DNA from: Litoreibacter halocynthiae
GTDB lineage: Bacteria; Pseudomonadota; Alphaproteobacteria; Rhodobacterales; Rhodobacteraceae
Direction of reading: 5' to 3'
Assembly: GCF_004365635.1 (NCBI RefSeq)
Contig: NZ_SOBH01000003.1
Span: forward strand, 620,001 to 684,000
DNA: 64,000 nt
Shown piece after piece: positions 54,384 through 62,759 of this stretch. Within the stretch, counting starts at the first letter, position 1. The number at the start of each line of letters is the position of its first letter. Made by a program: the position numbers and the translations under genes. The notes under the pieces are model-generated. The model searched no databases and was not told the origin of the DNA. It was given only the letters and a program-made list of their open reading frames with translations.

Positions 54384-55457
54384 ATGTCAGACACAAGCCA
54401 CGGGACAGGCGGGCTGACTTTTGACAAGTCCAAGCGCCAATGGCCGAACGAGTTGAATGTTCTGGCCGCGCTTTTTCTGATTATCGGAATCTTCGAGGTG
54501 CTCGGCGCAATCTTCGTCGGACAGAGTCTTTTGTTCGATAGCAATGACCGCTTTGACAGCATCTTCAACGAGCAGCGTTTGCGGATTATCATCATTCAGG
54601 TCGCCATTGTGGGCATTATCGCCCTTGGCGTGACGCAGGTGATCATCACGGCTGGTATTGATCTGTCGTCCGGCTCTGTGCTGGGTGCGACCGCGATGAT
54701 CGCGATGAGTTTCGCGCAGGTGTCGGTCGTGAACGGCAACCCCAACCCCAAGGCGATCTTTGGCCCGGCATTTCTGGATTTGCCTGTGCTTGTTCCCATA
54801 TTTGTAGGGCTTGGATGCGGGATACTGGCAGGGATAGTAAACGGAATCCTTGTGGCGTATTCGCGCATTCCCCCGTTTATCGCGACCCTCGGCATGATGC
54901 TCTTTGCGCGCGGTGTTGCGCAGTGGTGGTCCAGCGGCAACCCTGTTTCCTTTCCCACCGAGAGCTATGCCAAGATCGGTGCTGGCATGATGCCAGTGAT
55001 CATTTTCCTTGCATTGGCCGTGCTGTTCCACCTCGTCATGAACTACACAATTTACGGCAAGCACACCTACGCCATCGGCTCGAACGAGGCGGCGGCGAGA
55101 ATGTCCGGGATCAACGTGCCGCGCCATCTGGTCTTGGTCTACGCGATTGCGGGCATGCTGGCAGGTTTGTCTGCGGTGATCCTGACCTCCAAAAACCTGA
55201 CCGCCCAATCGGGTATGGGTCTCTCCTATGAACTGGATGCAATTGCCATGGCGGTTATTGGCGGCGTGTCCCTGTTTGGCGGGCGCGGGTCGATTATCGG
55301 CACCGTGATCGGAGCCCTGATCATCGGGGTTATCACGTCCGGCTTCACCTTCCTGCGCTTGGGCGCATTCTATCAGGAAATGGTGCTTGGGTGCATTATC
55401 GTGGGTGCTGTTGCACTTGATCAATGGCAGCAAAAACGCGCTGCAGCAAAAGCTTAA
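54384..55457 (+). CDS. Inositol/sugar ABC transporter permease
   Basis: This is a 357-aa inner-membrane permease of the CUT2 class with about nine hydrophobic segments. Landmarks are ITAGIDLSSGSVLGAT near 91, SRIPPFIATLGMMLFARG near 156 and YELDAIAMAVIGGVSLFGGRGS near 281. The extended N-terminus (about 25 polar residues) is typical of the inositol IatP-like branch. It has an AGGGGAGC ribosome site and is followed 15 bases later by its ATPase. Confidence 0.9.
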   Translation: MSDTSHGTGGLTFDKSKRQWPNELNVLAALFLIIGIFEVLGAIFVGQSLLFDSNDRFDSIFNEQRLRIIIIQVAIVGIIALGVTQVIITAGIDLSSGSVLGATAMIAMSFAQVSVVNGNPNPKAIFGPAFLDLPVLVPIFVGLGCGILAGIVNGILVAYSRIPPFIATLGMMLFARGVAQWWSSGNPVSFPTESYAKIGAGMMPVIIFLALAVLFHLVMNYTIYGKHTYAIGSNEAAARMSGINVPRHLVLVYAIAGMLAGLSAVILTSKNLTAQSGMGLSYELDAIAMAVIGGVSLFGGRGSIIGTVIGALIIGVITSGFTFLRLGAFYQEMVLGCIIVGAVALDQWQQKRAAAKA

Positions 55458-55472
55458 GGAAGGGGTCTAGAG

Positions 55473-56246
55473 ATGTCGGATACTATTCTGGAAACCACGG
55501 ACCTGACCAAGCATTATGGCGGGGTCCATGCGCTGGAGGGGGCGAACTTCGTCCTCAAACGCGGGGAGCATGTTGCCATCATGGGCGACAACGGCGCGGG
55601 CAAATCCACATTCGTTCGCCAGATCACAGGTGTCGAGCAGCGCACCCGTGGCACGGTCGTCTTTGATGGGGAGAAGGTCAATTTTGCCGGGCCGTTGGAC
55701 GCTCGCGAAGCTGGTATTGAAACGGTGTTTCAAACTCTTGCGCTGGCCGATGATCTAAATGTGCCTGACAACTTGTTCTTGGGCCGTGAAAAGACGAAAT
55801 GGAACTTCTTAGGGCCGTTTCGTATGCTGGATTACAAAGCGATGCGCGCAGACACTATTGCCGGTCTTGAAAAGACAGGCGTTAAAATTCCCAACATCAA
55901 AAACACCATTGCCAATATGTCGGGCGGTCAGCGCCAATGCGTGGCCATTGCGCGCACGGCCACGTTTGCAAGTAAACTGACCATCATGGACGAGCCCACC
56001 GCTGCCTTGGGCGTGCAGGAGACCGCGCAGGTGGAAAACATCATCCGCACCCTAAAGGAGCAGGGCGAAAGCTTGATCCTTGTCTCTCATAACATGCGGC
56101 AGGTGTTTGATCTGGTCGACCGGATTATCGTGTTTCGTCGGGGGCGCATGGTCGCTAATCTCAACAAGGAAGACACCAACGGCGAGGATGTGGTGGCCTA
56201 CATCACAGGGGCAAAAACTGGCGCGGAGTATGAAGGTGCGGCTTAA
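55473..56246 (+). CDS. Inositol/sugar ABC transporter ATPase, single domain
   Basis: This is a 257-aa ABC ATPase of the single-domain FrcA/IatA-like type, unlike the double-domain RbsA type of the first cluster. Walker A is GDNGAGKST (38-46), the signature is NMSGGQRQCVAIART near 148, and Walker B is LTIMDEPTAALG near 170 with the switch His in LVSHNMRQV. It powers the permease encoded just upstream. Its last codons overlap a small membrane protein gene in another frame. Confidence 0.92.
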   Translation: MSDTILETTDLTKHYGGVHALEGANFVLKRGEHVAIMGDNGAGKSTFVRQITGVEQRTRGTVVFDGEKVNFAGPLDAREAGIETVFQTLALADDLNVPDNLFLGREKTKWNFLGPFRMLDYKAMRADTIAGLEKTGVKIPNIKNTIANMSGGQRQCVAIARTATFASKLTIMDEPTAALGVQETAQVENIIRTLKEQGESLILVSHNMRQVFDLVDRIIVFRRGRMVANLNKEDTNGEDVVAYITGAKTGAEYEGAA

Positions 56247-56451
56247 GCTGTTCGATCTGGATATTCCGTTCTTTCTTCCCGTGTGGCGGCGGGTTTTGGC
56301 GGTCGCCATTCCGGCGCTTTGGGGGGCGTTCGAATTCTTGTCGGGCGCGGCCCTTTGGGGCGTGATCTTCTGGGGCATGGCTGGAATAGCGGCCTGGAAA
56401 TTCTGGACCGCTGACTGGTCAGCGGTCGCAGCAATGGATAAGGATACATAA
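56230..56451 (+). CDS. Small two-helix membrane protein, 73 aa (DUF3329-like)
   Basis: The frame from ATG 56230 gives 73 aa: KLFDLDIPFFLPVWRRVLAV, then a second hydrophobic segment VIFWGMAGIAAWKFW, and a short polar tail. The pattern of 'LFD.D.PFF.P.WRR' followed by two membrane helices resembles small alphaproteobacterial DUF3329-type proteins. It overlaps the end of the ATPase gene by 17 bases and precedes the LacI gene by 21, so it is part of the operon. A role as a small transporter accessory is possible but unsupported. Confidence 0.6.
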   Translation: MKVRLKLFDLDIPFFLPVWRRVLAVAIPALWGAFEFLSGAALWGVIFWGMAGIAAWKFWTADWSAVAAMDKDT

Positions 56452-56472
56452 AACTGGACTGGGGGGCATAAT

Positions 56473-57477
56473 TTGGCGGTCACGCTCAAAGACGTTGCAG
56501 AGCGCGCAGGCGTTTCCCGCTCCGCGGTTTCCCGCACCTTTACCGAAGGTGCATCGGTATCGGAAAAAACCCGATCAAAGGTCCAAAAGGCTGCTGACGC
56601 TTTGGGCTATAGCCCGAATGCACTGGCGTCATCGTTGACAACTGGCCGAACCAAATTGATCGGGCTGGTTTCCAACAACTTTCACAACCCTATTTTTTTG
56701 GAAGTATTCGACGGTTTCACCAAGGGGTTGCAAGCCCGTGGCTTGAGGCCATTGCTGGTCAACCTCACGGATGAGGTCAGTCCGGAAAACTCGATCCGAA
56801 TGCTGCGCGCATATTCGGTCGATGGGGTGATTGTCGCGTCATCCACATTGCCCGCCAGCTTTGCAGAAGCCTTTAAAGACGCGGGCGTTCCTGTGGTCCA
56901 TTCCTTTGGCCGACAATCGGCAAGCCCCAAGGTCAATGTGCTTGGGATCGACAATATCGAAGCAGGCCGGTTGGCCGCGAAGACACTTCTTGCCCGAGGC
57001 TATAAGCGGTTGGCCTTCATGGGGGGGCCGAAAACCGCGACTTCGACACAGGACCGCTTGAAGGGGTTCGAGGAAGTTATATCAGCAGCGCCGGATGTTG
57101 AGTTGTCGGTGAGTTTCGCCAGCAACTATTCTTTTGATGCTGGGCGCACAGAGATGACCCAGTTGCTGCAATCCAAACCTGCCGAAGCGTATTTCTGCGG
57201 TGATGATGTGCTGTCCATCGGCGCGTTGTCTGCCATTCAAAGTGCCGGAAAAAGAGTTCCCGAAGACATTGGCGTCATTGGTCTGAACGACATGGAAATG
57301 GCTGGTTGGCAGAATATAAACCTGACGACGATCCATAACCCGATAAAGCAGATCATCGCTTCATCGATTGAGCTGATTGAATCGTCGTTGAACGATGACA
57401 CGCGCTACCCCGAAGCGCGGCTGTTCGCGTGTCACGTGGTCGAGCGCGGAACCTTGCGCCCACTACCACAGCCCTAG
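56473..57477 (+). CDS. LacI-family regulator of the inositol module
   Basis: This is a 334-aa LacI-type repressor. The helix-turn-helix is LKDVAERAGVSRSAVSRTFT (residues 4-23), followed by the hinge NALASSLTTGRT and the sugar-binding domain with RLKGFEEVI and VIGLNDMEMAGW. The start appears to be TTG 56473; no ATG fits. It is encoded last in the transporter operon, between transporter and iol enzyme genes, so it is the natural partner of the TGCAACCGGTTGCA operators at 52887 and 60760. Its stop codon lies inside a hairpin shared with the convergent gene. Confidence 0.9.
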   Translation: MAVTLKDVAERAGVSRSAVSRTFTEGASVSEKTRSKVQKAADALGYSPNALASSLTTGRTKLIGLVSNNFHNPIFLEVFDGFTKGLQARGLRPLLVNLTDEVSPENSIRMLRAYSVDGVIVASSTLPASFAEAFKDAGVPVVHSFGRQSASPKVNVLGIDNIEAGRLAAKTLLARGYKRLAFMGGPKTATSTQDRLKGFEEVISAAPDVELSVSFASNYSFDAGRTEMTQLLQSKPAEAYFCGDDVLSIGALSAIQSAGKRVPEDIGVIGLNDMEMAGWQNINLTTIHNPIKQIIASSIELIESSLNDDTRYPEARLFACHVVERGTLRPLPQP

Positions 57478-57498
57478 GTTGTGATCCTAAGGCTGTGG
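57466..57498. terminator. Convergent hairpin between LacI and Gfo/Idh genes
   Basis: CCACAGCC-c-TAGG pairs with CCTA-a-GGCTGTGG around a 7-base loop, giving 12 pairs with one mismatch. It lies between two converging genes and includes the LacI stop codon. No T-run follows on either side, so it may act as a weak two-way terminator or as an RNA stabiliser. Confidence 0.6.
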
Positions 57499-57510
57499 CT
57501 TGAGGTCGCT

Positions 57511-58665
57511 TTATCTGAACATCGGCGGGCGTGCGTCCAGCCAAATTCCGTCTTTCTTACCGGACTCTGCAACGGCATAGACCGCCGCCATTGACCGCAG
57601 GCCATCTTCAGCCCTTGGATAGAGATTGGCCGCCGGATCCATGTCGCGACCTTCCTTGCGCGCGGTAATCGCTTCGGCCAGATCGGTATAGATATTGGCG
57701 AAGGCCAGCGGCATCCCTTCGGCATGACCAATGGTGACGCGAGTGGTTCGGTCAGCTTCGGGCGAAAGGTTCGCCTCGCCCCGCTCGATGATTTGAAGTC
57801 GTTCACCAAGAGGCATGTAGTAGAGTTGGTTCGGGTGCTCTTGCGACCAGCGCAAACCTCCGGTTTCGCCAAAAACCTGAATGCTGAGGCCGTGTTGGCG
57901 GCCAATGGCGATTGAACTGGTCCAGAGCCGCCCAACCGCGCCGCCATCCATGCGGAAGTTTACCATCGCGTCATCTTCGAGCGTGCGAACGTCGATACAT
58001 GAAACGGTATCTGCCGCCAGTTTGGTCACTTCCTGACCAGTCACGAAGCTGGCCATGTGCATCGCGTGGATACCACAATCGGCAAATTGAGCGGACACTC
58101 CGACTTGAGCCGGATCATACCTCCAGCGGACGCGGGGGTTGTTGGCATCGGCTGCGTCGGCGTGGTGTCCATGGGCGAATTCGGCGTTAACCAGCCGAAC
58201 TTTGCCGATGTCACCACGGGCGACCATTGCTTTCATATGACGAACCAAAGAATAGCCCGTATAGCCGTAGTTGACCGCACATATGTTGCCCGTAGTTCGG
58301 GCGATTTTAACGATCTCTTCACCTTCTTCCACTGTCATGGTCATGGGTTTTTCACACAGCACGTGAAAGCCGTTTTCCAAGAAGGCTTTGGTGATTTCGA
58401 AATGGGTTGAGTTGGGTGTCGCAACCGTCACCAGATCGACGCGGTCATCGCGCTTTTTCTCAGCGCTCAGCATGTCTTGCCAGTCACCATACGCACGGTC
58501 GCCAAGGCCGAGGCGTTTGCCATAGTCGATGCCTTCTTGCGACCGGTGGTCAAGCGCACCCGCGGTGAACTCGAACAGGCTATCAAGTCCGGAGCCAAGC
58601 CTGTGTGCCGGTCCGATCTGGCTGCCTTCGCCGCCACCAATCATGCCCCATTTTAGTTTCTTCAT
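57511..58665 (-). CDS. Gfo/Idh/MocA family dehydrogenase of the inositol module
   Basis: This is a 384-aa NAD(P)-dependent oxidoreductase. The Rossmann front is GMIGGGEGSQIGPAHR (residues 7-22), the catalytic Lys is in CEKPMTMTVEEG near 108, and FADCGIHAMHMAS near 202 holds the Asp and His. It differs from the canonical IolG next door and is instead paralogous to the dehydrogenase at 48053. It is the last gene of a leftward iolG-iolE-dehydrogenase operon. Oxidation of an inositol isomer such as scyllo-inositol is plausible, but this is inferred from context. Confidence 0.87.
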   Translation of the reverse strand: MKKLKWGMIGGGEGSQIGPAHRLGSGLDSLFEFTAGALDHRSQEGIDYGKRLGLGDRAYGDWQDMLSAEKKRDDRVDLVTVATPNSTHFEITKAFLENGFHVLCEKPMTMTVEEGEEIVKIARTTGNICAVNYGYTGYSLVRHMKAMVARGDIGKVRLVNAEFAHGHHADAADANNPRVRWRYDPAQVGVSAQFADCGIHAMHMASFVTGQEVTKLAADTVSCIDVRTLEDDAMVNFRMDGGAVGRLWTSSIAIGRQHGLSIQVFGETGGLRWSQEHPNQLYYMPLGERLQIIERGEANLSPEADRTTRVTIGHAEGMPLAFANIYTDLAEAITARKEGRDMDPAANLYPRAEDGLRSMAAVYAVAESGKKDGIWLDARPPMFR

Positions 58666-58728
58666 GGCATCTGTCTTTCGCTAAAATCTATCTTGCAGGT
58701 TTTGTATTCGGGCAAATGTCGCGGTTTC

Positions 58729-59616
58729 CTAGAACCCGATGCTTTCGAGGTATTTGCGGTTGCTTTCTGCGTCTTCCAACGGGGTGCCGGGCATCGAGGG
58801 ATCGCAATCCTGCTCGACAGTGCACCAGCCTTCGAAACCGGCATCAAGCAGAACTTGCCGCACAGCCGGGAAGTCAACGTCGCCTTGGCCGAGGTTGCAG
58901 AAAATTCCCTGACCACAGGCTTTGTAGAAGTCGGTGCGATTGGCGACCACGTCAGCCTTTACAACGGGATCAATGTCCTTGAAGTGCATGTAGCTGATCC
59001 GCGCGACATGGCGCTTCATGAAGGCGACGGGATCGAAGCCCGCATAGGAATGGTGGCCGGTGTCAAAGCAAATTTTCAGGATGCTTTCGTCGACCTCTGA
59101 CAACAGCCGCTCCAACTCGGGCTCGAAATCCATGAACCCGCCTGCATGGGCGTGTATGCCGACGGTGAGCCCATATTCTTCCGTCCCCATTTTGGCGATT
59201 GCCGCGATCCGGTCGCGGAATGCGGCCCATTCCGCATCGTCCATTTGTTCAGCCTCGCCCGCACGACCTGCCGTGGGGGCGCGACGCGGGGAGATGCTAT
59301 CAATCAGCACGAGATGCTTCGCGCCGTGCGCAACAAGCGCCTTGCAGGTCCGGACGGAGGCATCCATGACCTCATCCCACTTCGTCGCATCATGGAAGGG
59401 CCGAAAGACCACGCCGCCGATGATGCTGAGGTCGTTCTTGGCAAGCTCATCGGCCAATATGGCGGGGTCTTCCGGCATGTAGCCGATGGGTCCAAGCTCG
59501 ATCCCCTTATATCCGGCCTTGGCACATTGCTGCAGGACGGATTGCCAAGACGGGTAGGCCGGATCAGATGCAAACTCGATGCCCCAGGAACAGGGCGCAT
59601 TACCTATTTTGATCAT
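58729..59616 (-). CDS. iolE: myo-Inosose-2 dehydratase
   Basis: IolE removes water from 2-keto-myo-inositol to form the diketone used by IolD. The 295-aa TIM barrel protein opens with KIGNAPCSWGIEFA, a near-constant IolE start, and has CAKAGYKGIELGPIG near 32, GIHAHAGGFMD near 162, CFDTGHHSYAGFDP near 193 and YMHFKDIDP near 219 as metal-site segments. I chose ATG 59616 because it begins directly before the family sequence. It is 14 bases downstream of iolG and followed by the second dehydrogenase. Confidence 0.93.
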   Translation of the reverse strand: MIKIGNAPCSWGIEFASDPAYPSWQSVLQQCAKAGYKGIELGPIGYMPEDPAILADELAKNDLSIIGGVVFRPFHDATKWDEVMDASVRTCKALVAHGAKHLVLIDSISPRRAPTAGRAGEAEQMDDAEWAAFRDRIAAIAKMGTEEYGLTVGIHAHAGGFMDFEPELERLLSEVDESILKICFDTGHHSYAGFDPVAFMKRHVARISYMHFKDIDPVVKADVVANRTDFYKACGQGIFCNLGQGDVDFPAVRQVLLDAGFEGWCTVEQDCDPSMPGTPLEDAESNRKYLESIGF

Positions 59617-59630
59617 ATTGCAGAACCTTA

Positions 59631-60734
59631 TCAGTAGTCTTTGATGGTGACCCAAGCCTGCTTTTGGCTGGACTCAAGCGCGGCCATGACCACGCGATTG
59701 ACCTCCATACCTTCGGCAAAGGTGGGCCAGATTGGACGGTTTTCGTGGATCGCGCGCAGGAAATCATGCGCTTCGATGATTATTTGATCTTGGTAGCCTG
59801 TGCCATGACCCGGCCCTTGGCAGAATGGCAGGTAATCCGGGTGGGCGGGGCCAGTCAAGATTTTGCGGAAACCGCGTTCGGCCTCCGGCCCGTCCATTGT
59901 GTAAAGATGGAGCGCATTCTGGTCTTCCTGATCGAAGCGGATGGCACCTTTGGTTCCGTGGATTTCGTAGGCGTAGCCCATCTTGCGGCCTGTCGCGACA
60001 CGGCTGAAGAACAAGTGCCCCTGCGCGCCGCTGTCAAAGCGGACCATCATTTGAGCTTGGTCATCGTTGGTGACAGGCACGTCGCCACGCGTCTTGTGTA
60101 CGGTTTCAACCGATGCGCAGAGCGCAGCAATCGGCCCGATAATCGCCCGCGCGGCGTTGATCATGTGCGGGGCCAAATCCCCCATCGTGCCATTTGCATC
60201 GCCGTCTGTTCGCCACGAAGCCGGAGCTTGCGGGTCGGCATAAAAGTCTTCTGTGTGCTCGCCGCGAAACCAAGTGATCTCGCCGATACGCCCGTCCGCC
60301 ACCAGTTGTCGGGCATATTGGGAGGCGGGCGTGCGAATGTAGTTGAAGCCGACCATATTTACGGCACCGGCGCGCTCTGCGGCGGCGACCATGGCGCGGC
60401 TGTCTGACAGGTTGGCACCCAGCGGTTTTTCACAAAACACGGGCTTGCCCTGGGCAAAGGCGGCTTTGGCAATTTCGCGATGGGTTTCTTGTGGCGAGGC
60501 GATGATAACTGCATCAATGTCTGGGTCGGTGACCAGCACCCGCCAGTCGGTGGTGGCGCGGGCGAATCCGAAAGATTTGCGGTACCGCTCTGCTGACCCC
60601 TCGGTCCTTGCACAGACCATCTCTAGCTTGGGCCGGAGCGGTGTATCGAACACGCCACCAACGGCTGCATAGGCTACAGCATGCGCCTTGCCCATATAGC
60701 CACCGCCGACAATCCCGACCTTCAATTCCGTCAT
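59631..60734 (-). CDS. Gfo/Idh/MocA family dehydrogenase, probable inositol 2-dehydrogenase type
   Basis: This is a 367-aa NAD-dependent oxidoreductase with the Rossmann front VGIVGGGYMGKAHAVAY (residues 6-22), the catalytic Lys in CEKPLGANLSDS near 97, and GDLAPHMINAARA near 176. It is the first gene of the leftward iol operon and lies 26 bases after the shared LacI operator, so it is a good candidate for the entry dehydrogenase (IolG role). However, this subgroup also contains other cyclitol and sugar dehydrogenases, so no symbol is given. ATG 60734 is preferred; the frame is open to 60797 through the operator. Confidence 0.85.
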   Translation of the reverse strand: MTELKVGIVGGGYMGKAHAVAYAAVGGVFDTPLRPKLEMVCARTEGSAERYRKSFGFARATTDWRVLVTDPDIDAVIIASPQETHREIAKAAFAQGKPVFCEKPLGANLSDSRAMVAAAERAGAVNMVGFNYIRTPASQYARQLVADGRIGEITWFRGEHTEDFYADPQAPASWRTDGDANGTMGDLAPHMINAARAIIGPIAALCASVETVHKTRGDVPVTNDDQAQMMVRFDSGAQGHLFFSRVATGRKMGYAYEIHGTKGAIRFDQEDQNALHLYTMDGPEAERGFRKILTGPAHPDYLPFCQGPGHGTGYQDQIIIEAHDFLRAIHENRPIWPTFAEGMEVNRVVMAALESSQKQAWVTIKDY

Positions 60735-60759
60735 TGCAACGTCCTTCTCAAAAAACCGA

Positions 60760-60775
60760 TTGCAACCGGTTGCAA
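60760..60775. promoter_or_regulatory. LacI-type operator between the divergent iol operons
   Basis: TTGCAACCGGTTGCAA is a perfect 16-base palindrome located 26 bases before the leftward dehydrogenase gene and 81 bases before iolD. It repeats the operator at 52887-52900. One bound repressor could control both iol operons. Confidence 0.85.
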
Positions 60776-60855
60776 AATGCGTAACCTTGTTTGGCACAGG
60801 TGGTCAATAAGAAAAGTAGCCCACCCGAATTTGAACCTGCTTTCAGGAGAACACC

Positions 60856-62721
60856 TTGGGACAGCCTACAGTAACCTTGACGACCGCGCAGGCAATTGTG
60901 CGTTACCTTGCCGCCCAGTTCATCGAAATTGACGGCGAAAATACACGGTTGTGCGGAGGCGGGTTTGGAATTTTCGGCCATGGCAATGTGACCTGCCTTG
61001 GCGAAGCTCTTCATGCCCATCAAGACGAACTGCCGCTCTATCGCGGGCAGAACGAGCAAGGTATGGGGTTCGCCGCCGCTGCTTATGCCAAAGCGCATCT
61101 GCGCCGCCGCTTCATGCTCTGCACCGCGTCCGCTGGCCCCGGCACGGCGAACCTGTTGACGGCAGCAGCGCTCGCCCATGCCAACCGATTGCCGATGCTG
61201 ATGCTGTGTGGTGATGCATTTCTGACCCGTCTGCCTGACCCTGTGCTGCAACAACTGGAGCATTTCGGAAACCCGACCTTCGGGGTTAACGACGCGTTCA
61301 AAGCGGTCAGCCGCTATTGGGACCGGATCACCCATCCTGCCCAGATTCTACAGTCATTGCCTGCCGCTTTGAATACAATGCTGGACCCTGCGGATTGCGG
61401 ACCGGCGTTCCTTGGCCTGCCTCAGGATGTGCAGGGATGGACCTATGACTATCCGCTCTCATTTTTCGATGAACAGGTGCATCGCATTCGTCGCCAAGCC
61501 GCTGACGTAGAGGAGATTTCAGACGCGGCGGCTTTGCTCGGCTCCGCAAAACGTCCGATGATCATCGCAGGGGGTGGCGTCCAGTATTCCGGCGCCGTGG
61601 CCGAACTGACAAAATTCGCCGAGGCACATGGAATCCCTGTCGTGGAAACCATTGCGGGTCGTGCCAACCTGTTGGACAACCATGCGCTAAACATTGGCCC
61701 GATTGGTGTCACCGGATCGGATTCTGCGAATGCAATTGCCGAGAAGGCTGACGTAATCTTGGCCGTAGGCACGCGGTTGCAGGACTTCACAACAGGCTCG
61801 TGGACGGCTTTCGACCATGACGCCCGCATCATCGGGCTAAATGCGGCGCGGCATGATGCGGCCAAGCACATGTCGATGACTGTCGTGGGTGATGCAAAGC
61901 TGGGGCTGATTGCTTTGGGTGACGCGCTCGACGGCTATGAAACACCATCTGAATGGACTGCGTTTGCGCAGAAAGAACGTGCCAAGTGGAACGACTACGT
62001 CGCTGAAAATACCCGCATCAAGAACGGGCCTGCGTCCTACGCGCAGGCGATCGGTGCGGTGAATGCCGCAAGTGATCCACGGGACCGCGTTGTGGCTGCA
62101 GCGGGCGGTTTGCCCGCGGAGGTGACTGCGAACTGGCGAACGCTTGATATCGGCACAGTGGATGTGGAATTCGGCTTTTCGTGCATGGGGTATGAAATCG
62201 CGGGCGGCTGGGGGGCTCGTATCGCTCAAGCGGAGAAAGAGCCTGATAAAGACACCATCGTCTTTACCGGTGACGGGTCCTATTTGCTGATGAACTCCGA
62301 CATTTATTCCTCGGTGCTGACCCAGAAAAAGATGATCATTCTGGTTCTGGATAACGGGGGCTTTGCGGTGATCAACAAGCTGCAAAACAATACCGGGAAC
62401 GAGAGTTTCAACAATTTGATCGCGGACACGCCGACTGCCACGCATCAGGTGAGTGTCGATTTTGAGGCCCATGCGAAGTCGATGGGCGCACTGGCGGAAA
62501 CTGTTGATGCGCCCTCGGGGCTGGCGGAGGCATTCGCCCGCGCCAAAGCCGCCGACCGCACATATGTGATCTGCATGAAGGTCGATCCTTACGAGGGCTG
62601 GACCACGCAAGGCCATGCTTGGTGGGAAGTTGGCACGCCGCATACGTCCGAAAGCACGAAGGTACGCGCCGCCCACAAGGATGTCGAAAGCACCCGTGCG
62701 AAACAGCGAAAGGGTGTGTAG
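60856..62721 (+). CDS. iolD: 3D-(3,5/4)-trihydroxycyclohexane-1,2-dione hydrolase
   Basis: IolD is a thiamine-diphosphate enzyme that opens the inositol-derived diketone ring to 5-deoxy-glucuronate. The 621-aa product has the three ThDP-fold domains: the pyrimidine-binding part with EQGMGFAAAAYAK (Glu near 73), a central domain, and the ThDP-binding motif GDGSYLLMNSDIYS followed by LDNGGFAVINKLQN near 473-515. The start is TTG 60856 with an AGGAGA site. It begins the rightward iolD-iolC-iolB operon under the shared palindrome. Confidence 0.95.
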   Translation: MGQPTVTLTTAQAIVRYLAAQFIEIDGENTRLCGGGFGIFGHGNVTCLGEALHAHQDELPLYRGQNEQGMGFAAAAYAKAHLRRRFMLCTASAGPGTANLLTAAALAHANRLPMLMLCGDAFLTRLPDPVLQQLEHFGNPTFGVNDAFKAVSRYWDRITHPAQILQSLPAALNTMLDPADCGPAFLGLPQDVQGWTYDYPLSFFDEQVHRIRRQAADVEEISDAAALLGSAKRPMIIAGGGVQYSGAVAELTKFAEAHGIPVVETIAGRANLLDNHALNIGPIGVTGSDSANAIAEKADVILAVGTRLQDFTTGSWTAFDHDARIIGLNAARHDAAKHMSMTVVGDAKLGLIALGDALDGYETPSEWTAFAQKERAKWNDYVAENTRIKNGPASYAQAIGAVNAASDPRDRVVAAAGGLPAEVTANWRTLDIGTVDVEFGFSCMGYEIAGGWGARIAQAEKEPDKDTIVFTGDGSYLLMNSDIYSSVLTQKKMIILVLDNGGFAVINKLQNNTGNESFNNLIADTPTATHQVSVDFEAHAKSMGALAETVDAPSGLAEAFARAKAADRTYVICMKVDPYEGWTTQGHAWWEVGTPHTSESTKVRAAHKDVESTRAKQRKGV

Positions 62722-62759
62722 ATGCAGCCGATAGAACGAGTGACTGCGGTGGCCGAGAA

